Of a stretch of DNA of 64,000 nucleotides, positions 18,518-28,007 are shown piece by piece. Under the pieces are notes generated by a model, which saw nothing but the letters and a program-made list of their open reading frames with translations, did no database searches and was not told the DNA's origin. Source of the stretch: Trinickia caryophylli (GTDB lineage: Bacteria; Pseudomonadota; Gammaproteobacteria; Burkholderiales; Burkholderiaceae); NCBI RefSeq assembly GCF_034424545.1, contig NZ_CP139971.1, positions 1,984,001 through 2,048,000 of the forward strand, read 5' to 3'. The first letter of the stretch is position 1; every line of letters starts with the position of its first letter. A program made the position numbers and the translations under genes.

Positions 18518-19516
18518 TCAGCCTGACTTGCACGCCGAAGCGCGTTTGTGCGCGTACATTGCCTCGTCGGCATGCTCGAGCAGCTTGCCGATCGGCGGAT
18601 TCTCCGCCGGGTCGTACACGGCGTGCCCGACGCTGTAGCGCAGTTCGTAGCGGCGTGCGCTACCGGCGTCGATCGCGCTACCCGCGCCACCCGTGTTATA
18701 CGCGGCCACTTCCTCGCGCAGCCGCTCGACGATGCGCGCCTCCACCTCTTCGCTCGTATCGACGAGCAGCGCAACGAATTCGTCTCCCCCCAATCGCCCG
18801 ATGACGTCCGTTTGTCGCAATGCGCGGCGCAGCAGCCCCGCGAAGGCCATGATCGCGCGATCCCCTTCGGCGTGACCGTACGTATCGTTGATCCGTTTGA
18901 AGTCGTCGAGGTCCAAAAAGAGTAGCGATGCGCGTGAATTCATGCGCTTGCACACGCGCAGCGCATAGCTGGCAAGGACCTCGAACCCGCGGCGGTTCGA
19001 GAGGCCCGTGAGTTCGTCGGTGGTCGCGAGTTGCAGTGCGACCAGCTCCTGCTCGGCCATGCGGCCGAGATCGTGCAGCAGCGCGAGTTCATCGCTATCG
19101 AGCGAGCGCGGCTTGATGTCGGCGATGCACAGGGTCCCGATGCGGATGCCCGGACCCAGTGCCAGCGGGCACCCCGCATAGAATCGGACGTTGGGCGCCG
19201 CCGTTACCAGCGGGTTGTCGCTGAAGCGCGGGTCGGCGAGCGCATCGGGCACGACGAGCAGGTCGTCCCCGAGAATCGTGTGGCCGCAGAATGACACGTC
19301 ACGCGACGTTTCATGGATGGCCATCCCCATGCACGACTTGAACCACTGCCGGTTCGCGTCGACCAGCGAGACCGTCGCCATCGGCACGTCGAACAGGCGC
19401 CGCGCGAGGCGGGTCAACCGGTCGAACCGCTCTTCCGGGGCGGTGTCGAGCAGGTTCAGCGAATGCAGTGCCGCGACGCGAGCGGCTTCGTTCGGTGGTT
19501 TGTCTGGCGTCAGCAT
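18518..19516 (-). CDS. GAF-GGDEF diguanylate cyclase
   Basis: Soluble signalling enzyme of about 332 residues. An N-terminal GAF domain (residues about 20-165) with FCGHTIL and FYAGCPLAL is followed by a GGDEF domain with the intact active site RLGGDEFVALL and an RxxD inhibitory site (RQTD) five residues before GGDEF. It should synthesise cyclic-di-GMP and be product-inhibited. ATG 19516 is selected; upstream in-frame sequence is a poor leader. There are no TM segments. It has its own 337-base upstream region and no operon partner. Confidence 0.92.
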   Translation of the reverse strand: MLTPDKPPNEAARVAALHSLNLLDTAPEERFDRLTRLARRLFDVPMATVSLVDANRQWFKSCMGMAIHETSRDVSFCGHTILGDDLLVVPDALADPRFSDNPLVTAAPNVRFYAGCPLALGPGIRIGTLCIADIKPRSLDSDELALLHDLGRMAEQELVALQLATTDELTGLSNRRGFEVLASYALRVCKRMNSRASLLFLDLDDFKRINDTYGHAEGDRAIMAFAGLLRRALRQTDVIGRLGGDEFVALLVDTSEEVEARIVERLREEVAAYNTGGAGSAIDAGSARRYELRYSVGHAVYDPAENPPIGKLLEHADEAMYAHKRASACKSG

Positions 19517-19853
19517 GCTTGCGGCTTGTCCCGGTTCAGGGTGCGATGGTGCGACTTCGCGCCCTCTTTTGCGATGAGTCGAAGAATAGTATGGCTCCGC
19601 CCGCGGCGATTCGTCGATAAAAGAACATGAATCCCGTCGCTTCGCCGAATCGAAACGCGTCGTTCGATCGGCCATTGGACTTTCGTACTACGAGACGTCG
19701 AACGATGTGCCGCCAATCTCATGCCTGGGGGCCCCGTGCCTTGCGGCGCGTCGTTCTCTTGCACGCTCAAGAACGGTAACCGTTCTGCCGTTATCCGCTT
19801 TACACCGGATTGGGCCGCCAGTGCCCGAACGTGCCTGTTTCGTAGGAGGAAAT
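19517..19853. other. Intergenic region between GGDEF gene and Cache chemoreceptor
   Basis: A 337-base stretch between divergent genes with no convincing coding sequence. It holds a perfect 17-base palindrome at 19770-19786 and a strong AGGAGGA ribosome site at 19844-19850. I found no clear sigma-28 promoter match. Confidence 0.6.
19770..19786. promoter_or_regulatory. 17-base perfect palindrome upstream of chemoreceptor
   Basis: AGAACGGT-A-ACCGTTCT is a perfect inverted repeat with one central base, 68 bases before the chemoreceptor GTG. Its symmetry and position suggest an operator for a dimeric regulator. The protein is unknown. Confidence 0.5.
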
Positions 19854-21413
19854 GTGAATCGTCTCAGTCTCAACGCCAAATTGTGGCTGGCGCTGCTCGT
19901 TACCTGGCTGGGCCTGTCGTTTCTCGGCGGCTGGGCTGCCTGGCAGACGCGCAGCATCACACTGACTGAGCGCAAGGCGGCGATACGCGACGTCGTGGAA
20001 GCCGCGGACAGCCTCGTTGCGGAGTACGCGAAGATGGCGGAGCGGCACGAGTTGACCGAAGAGCAGGCCAGACAGCAGGCCATGGCGCGGCTCGCAACGA
20101 TTCGTTTCCCCGGCAACGGCTATCTCATGATCACGACGGCCGCGCCCGTCGTGATCATGCATCCGACGCTGGCCGATCTGCGCAACAAGGATGTGAGTCA
20201 GTACGCGGACACCGACGGCAAGCGCTTCTTCGTCGATCTCGTGAAGGTCGCGCAGGCCGACGGTCAGGGTTTCGTCGACTATATGGCGCGACTGCCCGGC
20301 AAGAAGGATCGGGTGCCGAAACTCAGCTTCGTCAAGCGCTTCGCGCCGTGGGACTGGTATTTGATCTCCGGCCTTTATGTCAACGATATCGATGCGGCCT
20401 TCAGAGCGGACTTGATGCGCTATCTCGTCGCCGTATTGCTGATCGGCGCGCTGGGTTCGGTCGCGCTCGTGGCCATCATTCGCAACGTCAAGCGCAGCCT
20501 CGGGGGCGAGCCAGGCTACGCGGCCGACGTCGCGCACGCGATCGCCGGCGGCGATCTGACGCAATCGGTGCACGTGGCGCCAGACGATCGTGGCAGCATG
20601 CTGCTTGCGATGCAGACGATGCAGCGCCGGCTCGTGGAAGCGATTCGCCGGATCCGAGGCAGTACCGAGACGATCGAGGAAGCCGTCCGGCAGATCGCCG
20701 CGGGCAACCTCGATTTGTCCTCGCGTACCGAGGAGCAGGCGGCCTCGCTTGGCGAAACGGCCGCGAGCATGGAGCAACTGACGGCGACGGTCAAGCAAAA
20801 TGCCGACAACGCGCGGCAGGCGAACCGCATGGCGGATGAGACGTCGCGCGTCGCGGCCGAGGGCGGCGATGCGGTGGGGCAGGTCGTCACGACCATGCAG
20901 AGCATCGCCGAAAGCTCGTCGCGCGTGGTCGACATCATCGCCGTCATCGAGGGCATCGCGTTCCAGACCAACATCCTGGCCCTCAATGCCGCCGTGGAAG
21001 CGGCGCGTGCGGGCGAGCAGGGGCGCGGCTTCGCCGTCGTGGCCGGGGAGGTCCGCAACCTTGCGCGACGCAGCGCCGATGCAGCCAAGGAGATCAAGAC
21101 GCTGATCGAGGATTCGGCCGGCCGCGTCGAAAACGGCAAGGCGCTCGTGGAAGTCGCCGGCGCGAAGATGCACACGCTCGTGCAATCGGTGGAGCGCGTG
21201 GGATCGATCATCCACGAGATCTCGGCGGCCTCCGAGGAGCAGAGCCGCGGCATCGAGCAGGTCAACATCGCGATCGCCCAGATGGATCAGACCACGCAGC
21301 AAAATGCCGCCATGGTCGAGGAGGCGGCCGCCGCCGCCCAGTCGATGGAGGAGCAGGCGCGCACGCTCTCGGATGTCGTCAATGCGTTTCGTCTCTCCAC
21401 GGCTGCGGTTTGA
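19854..21413 (+). CDS. Methyl-accepting chemotaxis protein with single Cache sensor
   Basis: Chemoreceptor of 519 residues: TM1 near residues 7-27; a periplasmic sCache_2-type sensor ([42 protein letters not shown]); TM2 near 190-210; HAMP; and a signalling domain with the [20 protein letters not shown] hairpin. GTG 19854 is chosen for its AGGAGGA site four bases upstream and for placing the TM helix at the N-terminus. Related sCache receptors sense small organic acids; the ligand here is not determinable. There is no C-terminal pentapeptide. Confidence 0.9.
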   Translation: MNRLSLNAKLWLALLVTWLGLSFLGGWAAWQTRSITLTERKAAIRDVVEAADSLVAEYAKMAERHELTEEQARQQAMARLATIRFPGNGYLMITTAAPVVIMHPTLADLRNKDVSQYADTDGKRFFVDLVKVAQADGQGFVDYMARLPGKKDRVPKLSFVKRFAPWDWYLISGLYVNDIDAAFRADLMRYLVAVLLIGALGSVALVAIIRNVKRSLGGEPGYAADVAHAIAGGDLTQSVHVAPDDRGSMLLAMQTMQRRLVEAIRRIRGSTETIEEAVRQIAAGNLDLSSRTEEQAASLGETAASMEQLTATVKQNADNARQANRMADETSRVAAEGGDAVGQVVTTMQSIAESSSRVVDIIAVIEGIAFQTNILALNAAVEAARAGEQGRGFAVVAGEVRNLARRSADAAKEIKTLIEDSAGRVENGKALVEVAGAKMHTLVQSVERVGSIIHEISAASEEQSRGIEQVNIAIAQMDQTTQQNAAMVEEAAAAAQSMEEQARTLSDVVNAFRLSTAAV

Positions 21414-21566
21414 GCGGGCCCGGCCGTATCGGTACTTTCAGGTAAACTCCGGCGCCGGATGGGTTGGATGGCGCCGGGTTTGCTGAAGGCGGGCGGCGCG
21501 CGGCGCGTGCAATACATCCCGTGCGCGTAGAGCGTGCGTCGGGCACCGAAGCAATCGGAGGCGGCA

Positions 21567-21992
21567 ATGGACGAGACATGGCAATTCCAGATCAGAATCA
21601 CCGCGTCGGCAGAATTGGCGCAGCGCTTGCGTGCCGCCGCCGACGATCCGCGCGACGAAGTGCTCAAGCGCATCCTGCGCGAGCATGACGCCTCGCTGGT
21701 GTGCCAGTACGATGCGTTTGCCGACTATGTCGCGCAAGCCGAGCGCGACGGTATCGACGGTTATCCGTTGTATCACTGGACGAAGGCGACGATCGAGAAC
21801 CCGCAGAAGAAGGCAAGGTACCTGCAGTCGTTTACCGTCTACGTGAAGGGCGATCAGGTCTACGATCAGACAACGGCCGATTCTCTACAGGCGAAGCTTT
21901 CGGCGCACGCGGGCGAAAGCGGCATCGAGGCCGTCAGCAAGTTCGACACGAATCCCGCCAACAACCCGCAGCCGCCGATGCAAGGCGGCTGA
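21567..21992 (+). CDS. Conserved-looking hypothetical protein, 141 aa
   Basis: Soluble 141-residue protein with no signal peptide and no recognised catalytic motif. The N-terminal half is helical and charged (ELAQRLRAAADDPRDEVLKRILREH), and the middle has a YPLYHWTKATIENPQKKARY segment. ATG 21567 is preceded by GGAGGCGGCA. I do not recognise the family. Codon use matches neighbouring genuine genes. It lies between a chemoreceptor and a convergent MFS gene. Confidence 0.65.
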   Translation: MDETWQFQIRITASAELAQRLRAAADDPRDEVLKRILREHDASLVCQYDAFADYVAQAERDGIDGYPLYHWTKATIENPQKKARYLQSFTVYVKGDQVYDQTTADSLQAKLSAHAGESGIEAVSKFDTNPANNPQPPMQGG

Positions 21993-22057
21993 GCGCCGGC
22001 GCTCGTGTCGCCGGCGAAGAAGGGCGGCGCACCGCGCGCCCTCTTCGTCGTGCGGAA

Positions 22058-23299
22058 TCATCGGCCGTTGCGAAAGAGCCGTACCGCCAGCGCGCCGAAC
22101 GAGGTGGCCGTGGCGAGAATCGTCACGGCCATCCACCCCCATTGCACGAACACGAGGTTGCCGAGGCCCGCGCCCGTCGCCATGCCGATGAACATGCCGA
22201 CGAACAGCACGGCGTTGAGGCGGCTGCGCGCGCTCGGATCAGTGCCGTAGACGATGGACTGGTGGGCGATCAACGTTACCTGCACGCCGAGGTCGAAGCC
22301 GACCGTTGCGGCGGCCAGCAGCCACAGTTGGGCATGGGGGGGCAGGAGCGGTGTGAGCGCCATCGTGGCGAACGAAACCGCTGCGAGCGTTGCGCCGATG
22401 CGCGTTACATGCTCCGGGCCGCGCCGGTCGGCCAGGCGGCCGGCGAGCGGCGCGCCCAGCGCGCCGGCGGCGCCCGCGATGCCGAATGCCCCGGCGGCTG
22501 CACTGCCGAGGTGGAACGGCGCCGCGCCCAGCATCAGCGCGAGCGTGGACCAGAACGCGCTGAACCCGACAGCCAGCAGCGCCTGTGCGAGCGTCGCGCG
22601 CCGCAGCTTGCCATGACGCTTCCAGAGCACGAGCAGCGAATGGAGCAGCGCCCGATAGGAAAGATCGGTCGTCGGCGCGAAGCGCGGCAGTGTCCGATGT
22701 GCGCCGATGCCGACGGCCACGATACTCACGGCTGCGATCAGGAACATCGTGCGCCATCCGGCGTAGGCCGCGACAAGACCGCTCACGACACGCGAAAGCA
22801 GAATGCCGAGCAGCAGCCCCGTCATGACCGACCCCACAGTCTTGCCGCGCTGTGCATCGGGTGCGAGCGTGGCGGCCGCCGGTACGATGTCTTGCGTCAA
22901 TGTGGCCGTGAGGCCGATGACGAGGCTCGCGGCGAGCAGCGAACCGATCGAGGGGGCCACCGCCGCCAGCACGAGCGCAATCGCGAGCGCGACAGCCTTG
23001 GCGCGGATCACGTTGCGCCGGTCGAAGCGATCGCCGAGTGGCGCGAGCAGCAAGAGCCCGAGCGCATAGCCGAGTTGCGTGAGCATCGGTACGAGCCCGA
23101 TGGCGCGGTCGTTCGCGCCAATCGATGCGCCCATGATGCCGAGCATCGGCTGGCTGTAATAGAGCGAGGCGACCGCGAGCCCGGCTGCGGCGGCCAGAAA
23201 GATCACGAGCTGCGTCGAGAGGCCGTGCACGGCTGGATGCGTGGGTTGAAAGCTTTTTGAAATTTCATGTGGCGTATTGGCCGTCTGAAGCTGAGACAT
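22058..23299 (-). CDS. MFS exporter (DHA1-like)
   Basis: Twelve-helix major facilitator of 413 residues in the drug/arabinose-exporter style. It has the helix 2-3 loop motif (LLLAPLGDRFDRRNVIRAK) and an equivalent second-half loop (PLAGRLADRRGPEH). It is divergent from a LysR regulator with a T-N11-A palindrome between them, the common arrangement for an inducible efflux pump. The substrate is unknown. Confidence 0.88.
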   Translation of the reverse strand: MSQLQTANTPHEISKSFQPTHPAVHGLSTQLVIFLAAAAGLAVASLYYSQPMLGIMGASIGANDRAIGLVPMLTQLGYALGLLLLAPLGDRFDRRNVIRAKAVALAIALVLAAVAPSIGSLLAASLVIGLTATLTQDIVPAAATLAPDAQRGKTVGSVMTGLLLGILLSRVVSGLVAAYAGWRTMFLIAAVSIVAVGIGAHRTLPRFAPTTDLSYRALLHSLLVLWKRHGKLRRATLAQALLAVGFSAFWSTLALMLGAAPFHLGSAAAGAFGIAGAAGALGAPLAGRLADRRGPEHVTRIGATLAAVSFATMALTPLLPPHAQLWLLAAATVGFDLGVQVTLIAHQSIVYGTDPSARSRLNAVLFVGMFIGMATGAGLGNLVFVQWGWMAVTILATATSFGALAVRLFRNGR

Positions 23300-23385
23300 G
23301 GCGGAAACCCTCGGTTGAATCAGGATGGTTCGCAGTGTGACGGGTACGACGCAGGTCCGGTAGTGGCGGAAGATGTACTTCTGTT

Positions 23386-23400
23386 ATACGCTCGGCGTAT
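23386..23400. promoter_or_regulatory. LysR-type T-N11-A palindrome
   Basis: ATACGC-TCG-GCGTAT is a perfect inverted repeat containing a T-N11-A core. It lies in the 138-base gap between the divergent MFS exporter and the LysR regulator, 38 bases before the regulator start. It is the likely binding site of that regulator. Confidence 0.6.
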
Positions 23401-23437
23401 GACCATCCGCAAAACGTTGCGCTACCCCTGAATCGCC

Positions 23438-24382
23438 ATGCCCCGTACCTCTCCGCGTATGGCCCCCGCTTCCTCCGATACGGGCGACCGTCTCCAGTTG
23501 ATGGAGACGTTCATCCGTATCGTCGAGGCAGGCAGTTTGTCGGCTGCTGCGGCGCAGATGTCCGCCACCCAGCCGACCATCAGCCGGCGCCTGGCCGCAC
23601 TCGAGCGTTCGCTCGGCGTGCGGCTGTTGCAGCGCTCCACTCATGCGATGCGGCTGACCGTCGACGGCGAACGCTGCTATAAGCGGGCGAAGGAACTGAT
23701 CGCGAACTGGGCCGCCTTCGAGGCCGACGTGCGCGGCACTCAGGATCAGCCGCAGGGCACGTTGCGTGTGGCGGCGCCGCACGCGTTCGGGCAGGAACGC
23801 TTCGTCGGCCCGCTCGCGACGTTTCTGCGCCGTTACCCCCGCGTGTCCGTGGAGTGGCTGCTTTACGACGAAGTCAACGATTTCATCGGCGACGGCATCG
23901 ATTGCGCGATTCGTGCCGGCGAGCCGACCGATCCCTCCGTGGTCGCGGTTCGTTTGTCGTCGGTGAAGCGCATCGTCGTCGCTTCGCCGGCGCTCTTCGA
24001 AGGCAGGCCGTTGCCGCAGGAGCCTGCCGAACTGGCGGACTTGCCCTGGCTCGCGCTGCGGACCTACTACCGCAACGAGGTTTCGCTGACGCACGAGGCG
24101 AGCGGTGAACGGCAGCGCATCGCGATCCGTCCGCGGCTCAGCACCGACAACCTCTATGCGCTACGCAGCGCGGCGCTCGAAGGGCTCGGCGTAGGTATCG
24201 GCTCGGCATGGCTGCTGACCGAGGCGCTGGCCGATGGGCGCCTCGTTCAATTGGTGCCGCAATGGCACGCGGCGCCGCTTCCCATTTATGTCACCTATCC
24301 GCATGCGCAGTTCTATCCGTCGCGGCTGTTGGCCTTTGTGGCGCTGATGCGCGAAGCCGTGCCTCCGGCGGTCGAAGGCTGA
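23438..24382 (+). CDS. LysR-family transcriptional regulator
   Basis: LysR-type regulator of 314 residues with the N-terminal HTH (FIRIVEAGSLSAAAAQM, QPTISRRLAALERSLGVRLL) and effector domain (LRVAAPHAFGQERFVG, DDEVNDFIG-like region, then RLSTDNLYALRSAALEGLGV). It has a short Pro/Ser-rich extension before the HTH, so a start at the internal Met near residue 7 or 22 is also possible. Divergent from an MFS exporter, which it probably controls. Confidence 0.88.
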   Translation: MPRTSPRMAPASSDTGDRLQLMETFIRIVEAGSLSAAAAQMSATQPTISRRLAALERSLGVRLLQRSTHAMRLTVDGERCYKRAKELIANWAAFEADVRGTQDQPQGTLRVAAPHAFGQERFVGPLATFLRRYPRVSVEWLLYDEVNDFIGDGIDCAIRAGEPTDPSVVAVRLSSVKRIVVASPALFEGRPLPQEPAELADLPWLALRTYYRNEVSLTHEASGERQRIAIRPRLSTDNLYALRSAALEGLGVGIGSAWLLTEALADGRLVQLVPQWHAAPLPIYVTYPHAQFYPSRLLAFVALMREAVPPAVEG

Positions 24383-24457
24383 GGGTGCCGGCGCGCCTGC
24401 CGGGTCTGCTTCTTGCGCGTTGTGCCGAATCGGATTCAACGCGCAGTGGAGGCACAG

Positions 24458-26251
24458 ATGGCGCAGACAGTAGGCGATTTCATCGTCGAAAGATTGCATC
24501 AGTGGGGCGTGCGGCGCATGTACGGCTATCCCGGCGACGGGATCAACGGATTGTTCGGCGCGCTCAACCGGGCCGAGGGCAAAATCGAATTCGTGCAGGC
24601 GCGCCATGAGGAGATGGCGGCATTCATGGCGAGTGCGCACGCGAAGTTCTCGGGCGAACTGGGGGTGTGCGTTGCCACGTCGGGGCCGGGCGCAGCTCAC
24701 CTCGTGACGGGCCTCTACGACGCACGGCTCGACCATATGCCCGTGCTGGCAATCTGCGGGCAGCAGGCGCGGGCCGGACTCGGCTCGCATTATCAGCAGG
24801 AAATCGACATCGCGGCCATGCTCAAGGACGTAGCGGGCTCGTATGTGCAGCAAGCGAGCGTGCCCGCGCAGGTGCGGCACATGGTCGACCGCGCGGTGCG
24901 GATCGCGTTGGCCGAGCGCAAGGTGACGGCCATCGTATTGCCGAACGATCTGCAGGAACTCGAGTTTTCTCCGCCACCGCGCAAGCATGGAACCGCGCAT
25001 TCGGGCGTAGGCTATGCGCGCCCGCGCATCGTGCCCGCGGCCGCCGACCTCGCGCGCGCGGCCGAGGTGCTCAATGCCGGTAGCCGGGTGGCGATCCTCG
25101 TCGGAGCCGGCGCACTGGGCGCGACGGACGAGGTCATTGCCGTGGCGGAAAAGCTCGGTGCCGGCGTGGCCAAGGCGCTGCTCGGCAAGGCCGTGGTGCC
25201 CGATGAATATCCATGGGTCACGGGCTCCATCGGCCTGCTCGGAACAAAGCCGAGCTGGGAGCTGATGACGAGCTGCGATACGTTCCTGATGATCGGTTCC
25301 GGATTTCCCTATTCCGAATTCCTGCCGAAGGAGGGGCAGGCGCGCGGCGTGCAGATCGACCTCGATGCGGGCATGCTGAGCTTGCGCTACCCGATGGAAG
25401 TGAGCCTGGTTGGCGACGCGTGCGAGACGTTGCAGGCACTACTGCCGCTGCTCGATCAGAAAAGCGACGATGCGTGGCGCAGAAAAATCGGCGGCTGGAC
25501 GCAGGAGTGGTGGGATACGCTTGAAAAGCGCGCACTGCAGACGGGCAGAAACGGTGTGAATCCGCAGCGCGTATTCACGGAGCTTTCGCCGCGTCTGCCG
25601 CACGACGTGATTTTGACGAGCGATTCCGGATCGTGCGCGAATTGGTACGCGCGAGACTTGAAGATCCGGCGCGGCATGATGTGCTCGCTTTCCGGGGGGC
25701 TCGCCTCGATGGGGGCCGCCGTGCCGTACGCGATCGCTGCGAAGTTCACGCATCCGGGCAGACCGGTGATTGCATTCGTGGGCGATGGCGCCATGCAGAT
25801 GAACAACATGGCCGAGTTGATCACGGTTGCGAAGTATTGGCACCGCTGGCCCGACCCGCGCTGGATCTGCATGGTCCTCAACAACGAGGATCTGAATCAG
25901 GTCACGTGGGAGCAGCGCGTAATGGAGGGCGACCCCAAGTTCAACTCGTCGCAGGAACTGCCGAATGTGCCGTTTCATCGATTCGCCGAATTGATCGGGC
26001 TCAAGGGCATGTATGTCGACGACGCCGAGCAGCTTGGAGCGGCGTGGGACGAGGCTTTGGCGGCGCGCGAGCCCGTGGTGCTCGAAGTCAGGAGCGACCC
26101 GGAAGTGCCGCCGCTGCCACCGCATGTCACGCTCGATCAGGCGCGCCATTTCATGCGCACGCTCATGCAAGGCGATCCGCGGGAGGGCAGCGTGATCGTC
26201 AATACGGCGAAGCAGGTCATGGCTTCCGTGCTGCCCGGGAGGAAGGAGTAA
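24458..26251 (+). CDS. Thiamine-pyrophosphate-dependent enzyme (pyruvate oxidase/acetolactate synthase-like)
   Basis: TPP enzyme of 597 residues in the three-domain pyruvate-oxidase/acetolactate-synthase superfamily. The N-terminal Pyr domain has the catalytic Glu in QARHEEMAAFMA and the SGPGAAHLVTGLYDA motif. A central Rossmann-like domain follows. The C-terminal PP domain has the Mg/TPP motif GDGAMQMNNMAELIT with the following NNED. ATG 24458 is preceded by GGAGGCAC. It looks closest to PoxB-like pyruvate dehydrogenase (quinone) or generic thiamine-requiring enzymes; decarboxylated substrate and acceptor cannot be decided. It stands alone between a LysR gene and convergent genes. Confidence 0.85.
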   Translation: MAQTVGDFIVERLHQWGVRRMYGYPGDGINGLFGALNRAEGKIEFVQARHEEMAAFMASAHAKFSGELGVCVATSGPGAAHLVTGLYDARLDHMPVLAICGQQARAGLGSHYQQEIDIAAMLKDVAGSYVQQASVPAQVRHMVDRAVRIALAERKVTAIVLPNDLQELEFSPPPRKHGTAHSGVGYARPRIVPAAADLARAAEVLNAGSRVAILVGAGALGATDEVIAVAEKLGAGVAKALLGKAVVPDEYPWVTGSIGLLGTKPSWELMTSCDTFLMIGSGFPYSEFLPKEGQARGVQIDLDAGMLSLRYPMEVSLVGDACETLQALLPLLDQKSDDAWRRKIGGWTQEWWDTLEKRALQTGRNGVNPQRVFTELSPRLPHDVILTSDSGSCANWYARDLKIRRGMMCSLSGGLASMGAAVPYAIAAKFTHPGRPVIAFVGDGAMQMNNMAELITVAKYWHRWPDPRWICMVLNNEDLNQVTWEQRVMEGDPKFNSSQELPNVPFHRFAELIGLKGMYVDDAEQLGAAWDEALAAREPVVLEVRSDPEVPPLPPHVTLDQARHFMRTLMQGDPREGSVIVNTAKQVMASVLPGRKE

Positions 26252-26273
26252 CGATCCGGATCGGGGCTGAGTG

Positions 26274-26293
26274 CGCCGCCCGCGCGGGCGGCG
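26274..26293. terminator. 20-base perfect GC palindrome between convergent genes
   Basis: CGCCGCCCGC directly followed by its reverse complement, 22 bases after the TPP enzyme stop and 31 bases before the stop of the convergent SDR gene. It could form a strong cruciform or hairpin, but has no T-run. A bidirectional transcription block is likely. Confidence 0.45.
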
Positions 26294-26324
26294 TCGGGGG
26301 GCGTCTTCGGTCTTCGAAGCGGCA

Positions 26325-27326
26325 CTATGGCGAGCGGCGCAAGCGACCCCGTGTCAACAACGCGACGAGCGCGATCGCCACGGTGGCGCCGAGCACCGTG
26401 CCGCGATGCATGTCGAGCCACAGCGCGGCGCTGTGTTTTTTCGTTTGCTTCTCGAACGGCCCACGCAAGCGGTGCGCGCCGGGCACCGGATGCCACAAAT
26501 TGTCCGGCTTGAGCGGATCGGCCGGCTCGTCTCGCTGCTGAGCGCCGTATGCGGTGCGCGCAAGATAACGATCGAGGCAGCCGGGCGCCAGTTTATTGGC
26601 CAGGATCGCTTTTATCGACGATGTACCCACTTGCATCTCCCGTCGCGGATGCAAGGCCGACCAGACGATCGCCTCGGCCGCGACCTCGGGCTCGTACACC
26701 GGAGGCAAAGGGCGCGGGGCGCCTGGCATCCGGCATGCGGCCCACTCGAATTGCGGCGTATTGAGCGCCGGCATCTGCAGCATCGTGATGGCGATGCGGC
26801 TTTTCGCGTGCATCAATTCGCAACGCAACGCATCCGTAAAGCCCCGGATCGCGTGCTTCGCACCGCAGTAGGCCGACTGCAGCGGCACCGAGCGGTAGGC
26901 GAGCGCCGAGCCCACTTGGACGATGACGCCGCGATCGCGCACGCTCATTCGCTTTAGCGCCGCCATCGTGCCCCAGACGAAGCCGAGGTAGGTGACCTCC
27001 GTCACGCGCGCGAATTCGGCGGGCGTCATCCGGGCGACTGGCGCGAATATCGTCACCATCGCGTTGTTGACCCACACGTCGATCGGCCCCAACGCCGCCT
27101 CCACTTTCGCCGCGGCGGCATCGACGGCCTCGGCGTCGCTCACGTCCACCGCGATCGGCAGTGCTTGTGCGCCGAGCGCGCGTACGCCGCGCGCGACGGT
27201 ATCGAGTGCCTCGGCATCGCGTGCCAGCAGCGCGACATCGGCCCCCGTGCGCGCAAATGCAAGGGCCGCCGCACACCCGACGCCGGCGCTCGCGCCTGTG
27301 ATTACGACGACCTTAGGACGCACCAT
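26325..27326 (-). CDS. Short-chain dehydrogenase/reductase with C-terminal membrane anchor
   Basis: Classical SDR of about 333 residues: cofactor motif TGASAGVG near residue 10, NNA motif in WVNNAMV, catalytic Ser in VGSALAYRS and YxxxK in SAYCGAKHA. The C-terminus has an unusual extension with a single hydrophobic helix (GTVLGATVAIALVALL) flanked by basic residues, which would tether the enzyme to the inner membrane. ATG 27326 overlaps the upstream hypothetical gene by 14 bases, so the two are probably translated together. It is the last gene of a minus-strand operon that includes a GMC oxidoreductase. The substrate is unknown. Confidence 0.88.
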   Translation of the reverse strand: MVRPKVVVITGASAGVGCAAALAFARTGADVALLARDAEALDTVARGVRALGAQALPIAVDVSDAEAVDAAAAKVEAALGPIDVWVNNAMVTIFAPVARMTPAEFARVTEVTYLGFVWGTMAALKRMSVRDRGVIVQVGSALAYRSVPLQSAYCGAKHAIRGFTDALRCELMHAKSRIAITMLQMPALNTPQFEWAACRMPGAPRPLPPVYEPEVAAEAIVWSALHPRREMQVGTSSIKAILANKLAPGCLDRYLARTAYGAQQRDEPADPLKPDNLWHPVPGAHRLRGPFEKQTKKHSAALWLDMHRGTVLGATVAIALVALLTRGRLRRSP

Positions 27327-27882
27327 TGCCTGTGCGTTCCAAGGTGAACAGCATCTCCGCCCGCGTGCCGTTGCGCTGAGCGATGTCGATTGCGCCATGG
27401 CATTGCACACGCCAGCCTTCGCGCGTGGCGATGACGGGCATCGTGCCGCCCGCGCGCGTATCGATGTCGACGAGGCCTTCGGCCGGTGTCGGAATGTTGT
27501 TCTCGAGCGTGGCGTTCGAGTAGATCACGTTGTCTTGCCACTGCGACGATTCCCGGCGCGCTTCGAGGCCCTTGCCGTCGGTATCGACGGTATTGTCGGA
27601 CGCCGCCATGCCCGCATTGTCGACCGACACGATTCTCGCTTTTGCGCGTGCCACGGGGTCGCCCGATTCGTTCCCGGCGCGAGTGGAGTCGATGGCCGGC
27701 AGCGGCGCAGGGTCCTTCGCCGCGACCGACTCGGCCGACGTCGCATGCCTGGTCGATCCGAATTCGCGGGCCTGCGTTTTCTCGTCAGGAGAAGCCGTGC
27801 CGGCTGCTGGTGTCTTGGCCGGACTCTTGGCTGCGATTTCCTTTTGCTGACCCTGCGTCGGGTTGTACTCGTTGCTTTCCAC
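27313..27882 (-). CDS. Hypothetical protein, low-complexity N-terminus
   Basis: Protein of 189 residues with a polar, Lys/Ala/Gln/Pro-rich, probably disordered first half (PTQGQQKEIAAKSPAK) and a more ordered C-terminal half with IYSNATLENNIPTPAEGLVD and a Trp/Cys region (REGWRVQCHGAID). GTG 27882 is preferred because a GGAGGG ribosome site lies seven bases upstream; ATG starts further up have no such site. There is no signal peptide. The SDR gene overlaps its end by 14 bases. Function unknown; the context places it in a dehydrogenase operon. Confidence 0.65.
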   Translation of the reverse strand: MESNEYNPTQGQQKEIAAKSPAKTPAAGTASPDEKTQAREFGSTRHATSAESVAAKDPAPLPAIDSTRAGNESGDPVARAKARIVSVDNAGMAASDNTVDTDGKGLEARRESSQWQDNVIYSNATLENNIPTPAEGLVDIDTRAGGTMPVIATREGWRVQCHGAIDIAQRNGTRAEMLFTLERTGNGAS

Positions 27883-28007
27883 GGTTGTGCCCTCCGTGCG
27901 ATTGCGAATGCCGGATGCTTTTGCCCGCCATGTCTGGCAGCGAAAAAAGCGCCTGCCTTTCATCCTCGCAACGAACGTGCCGGTTCCTCCGAGACGCTCG
28001 CTCGCCG

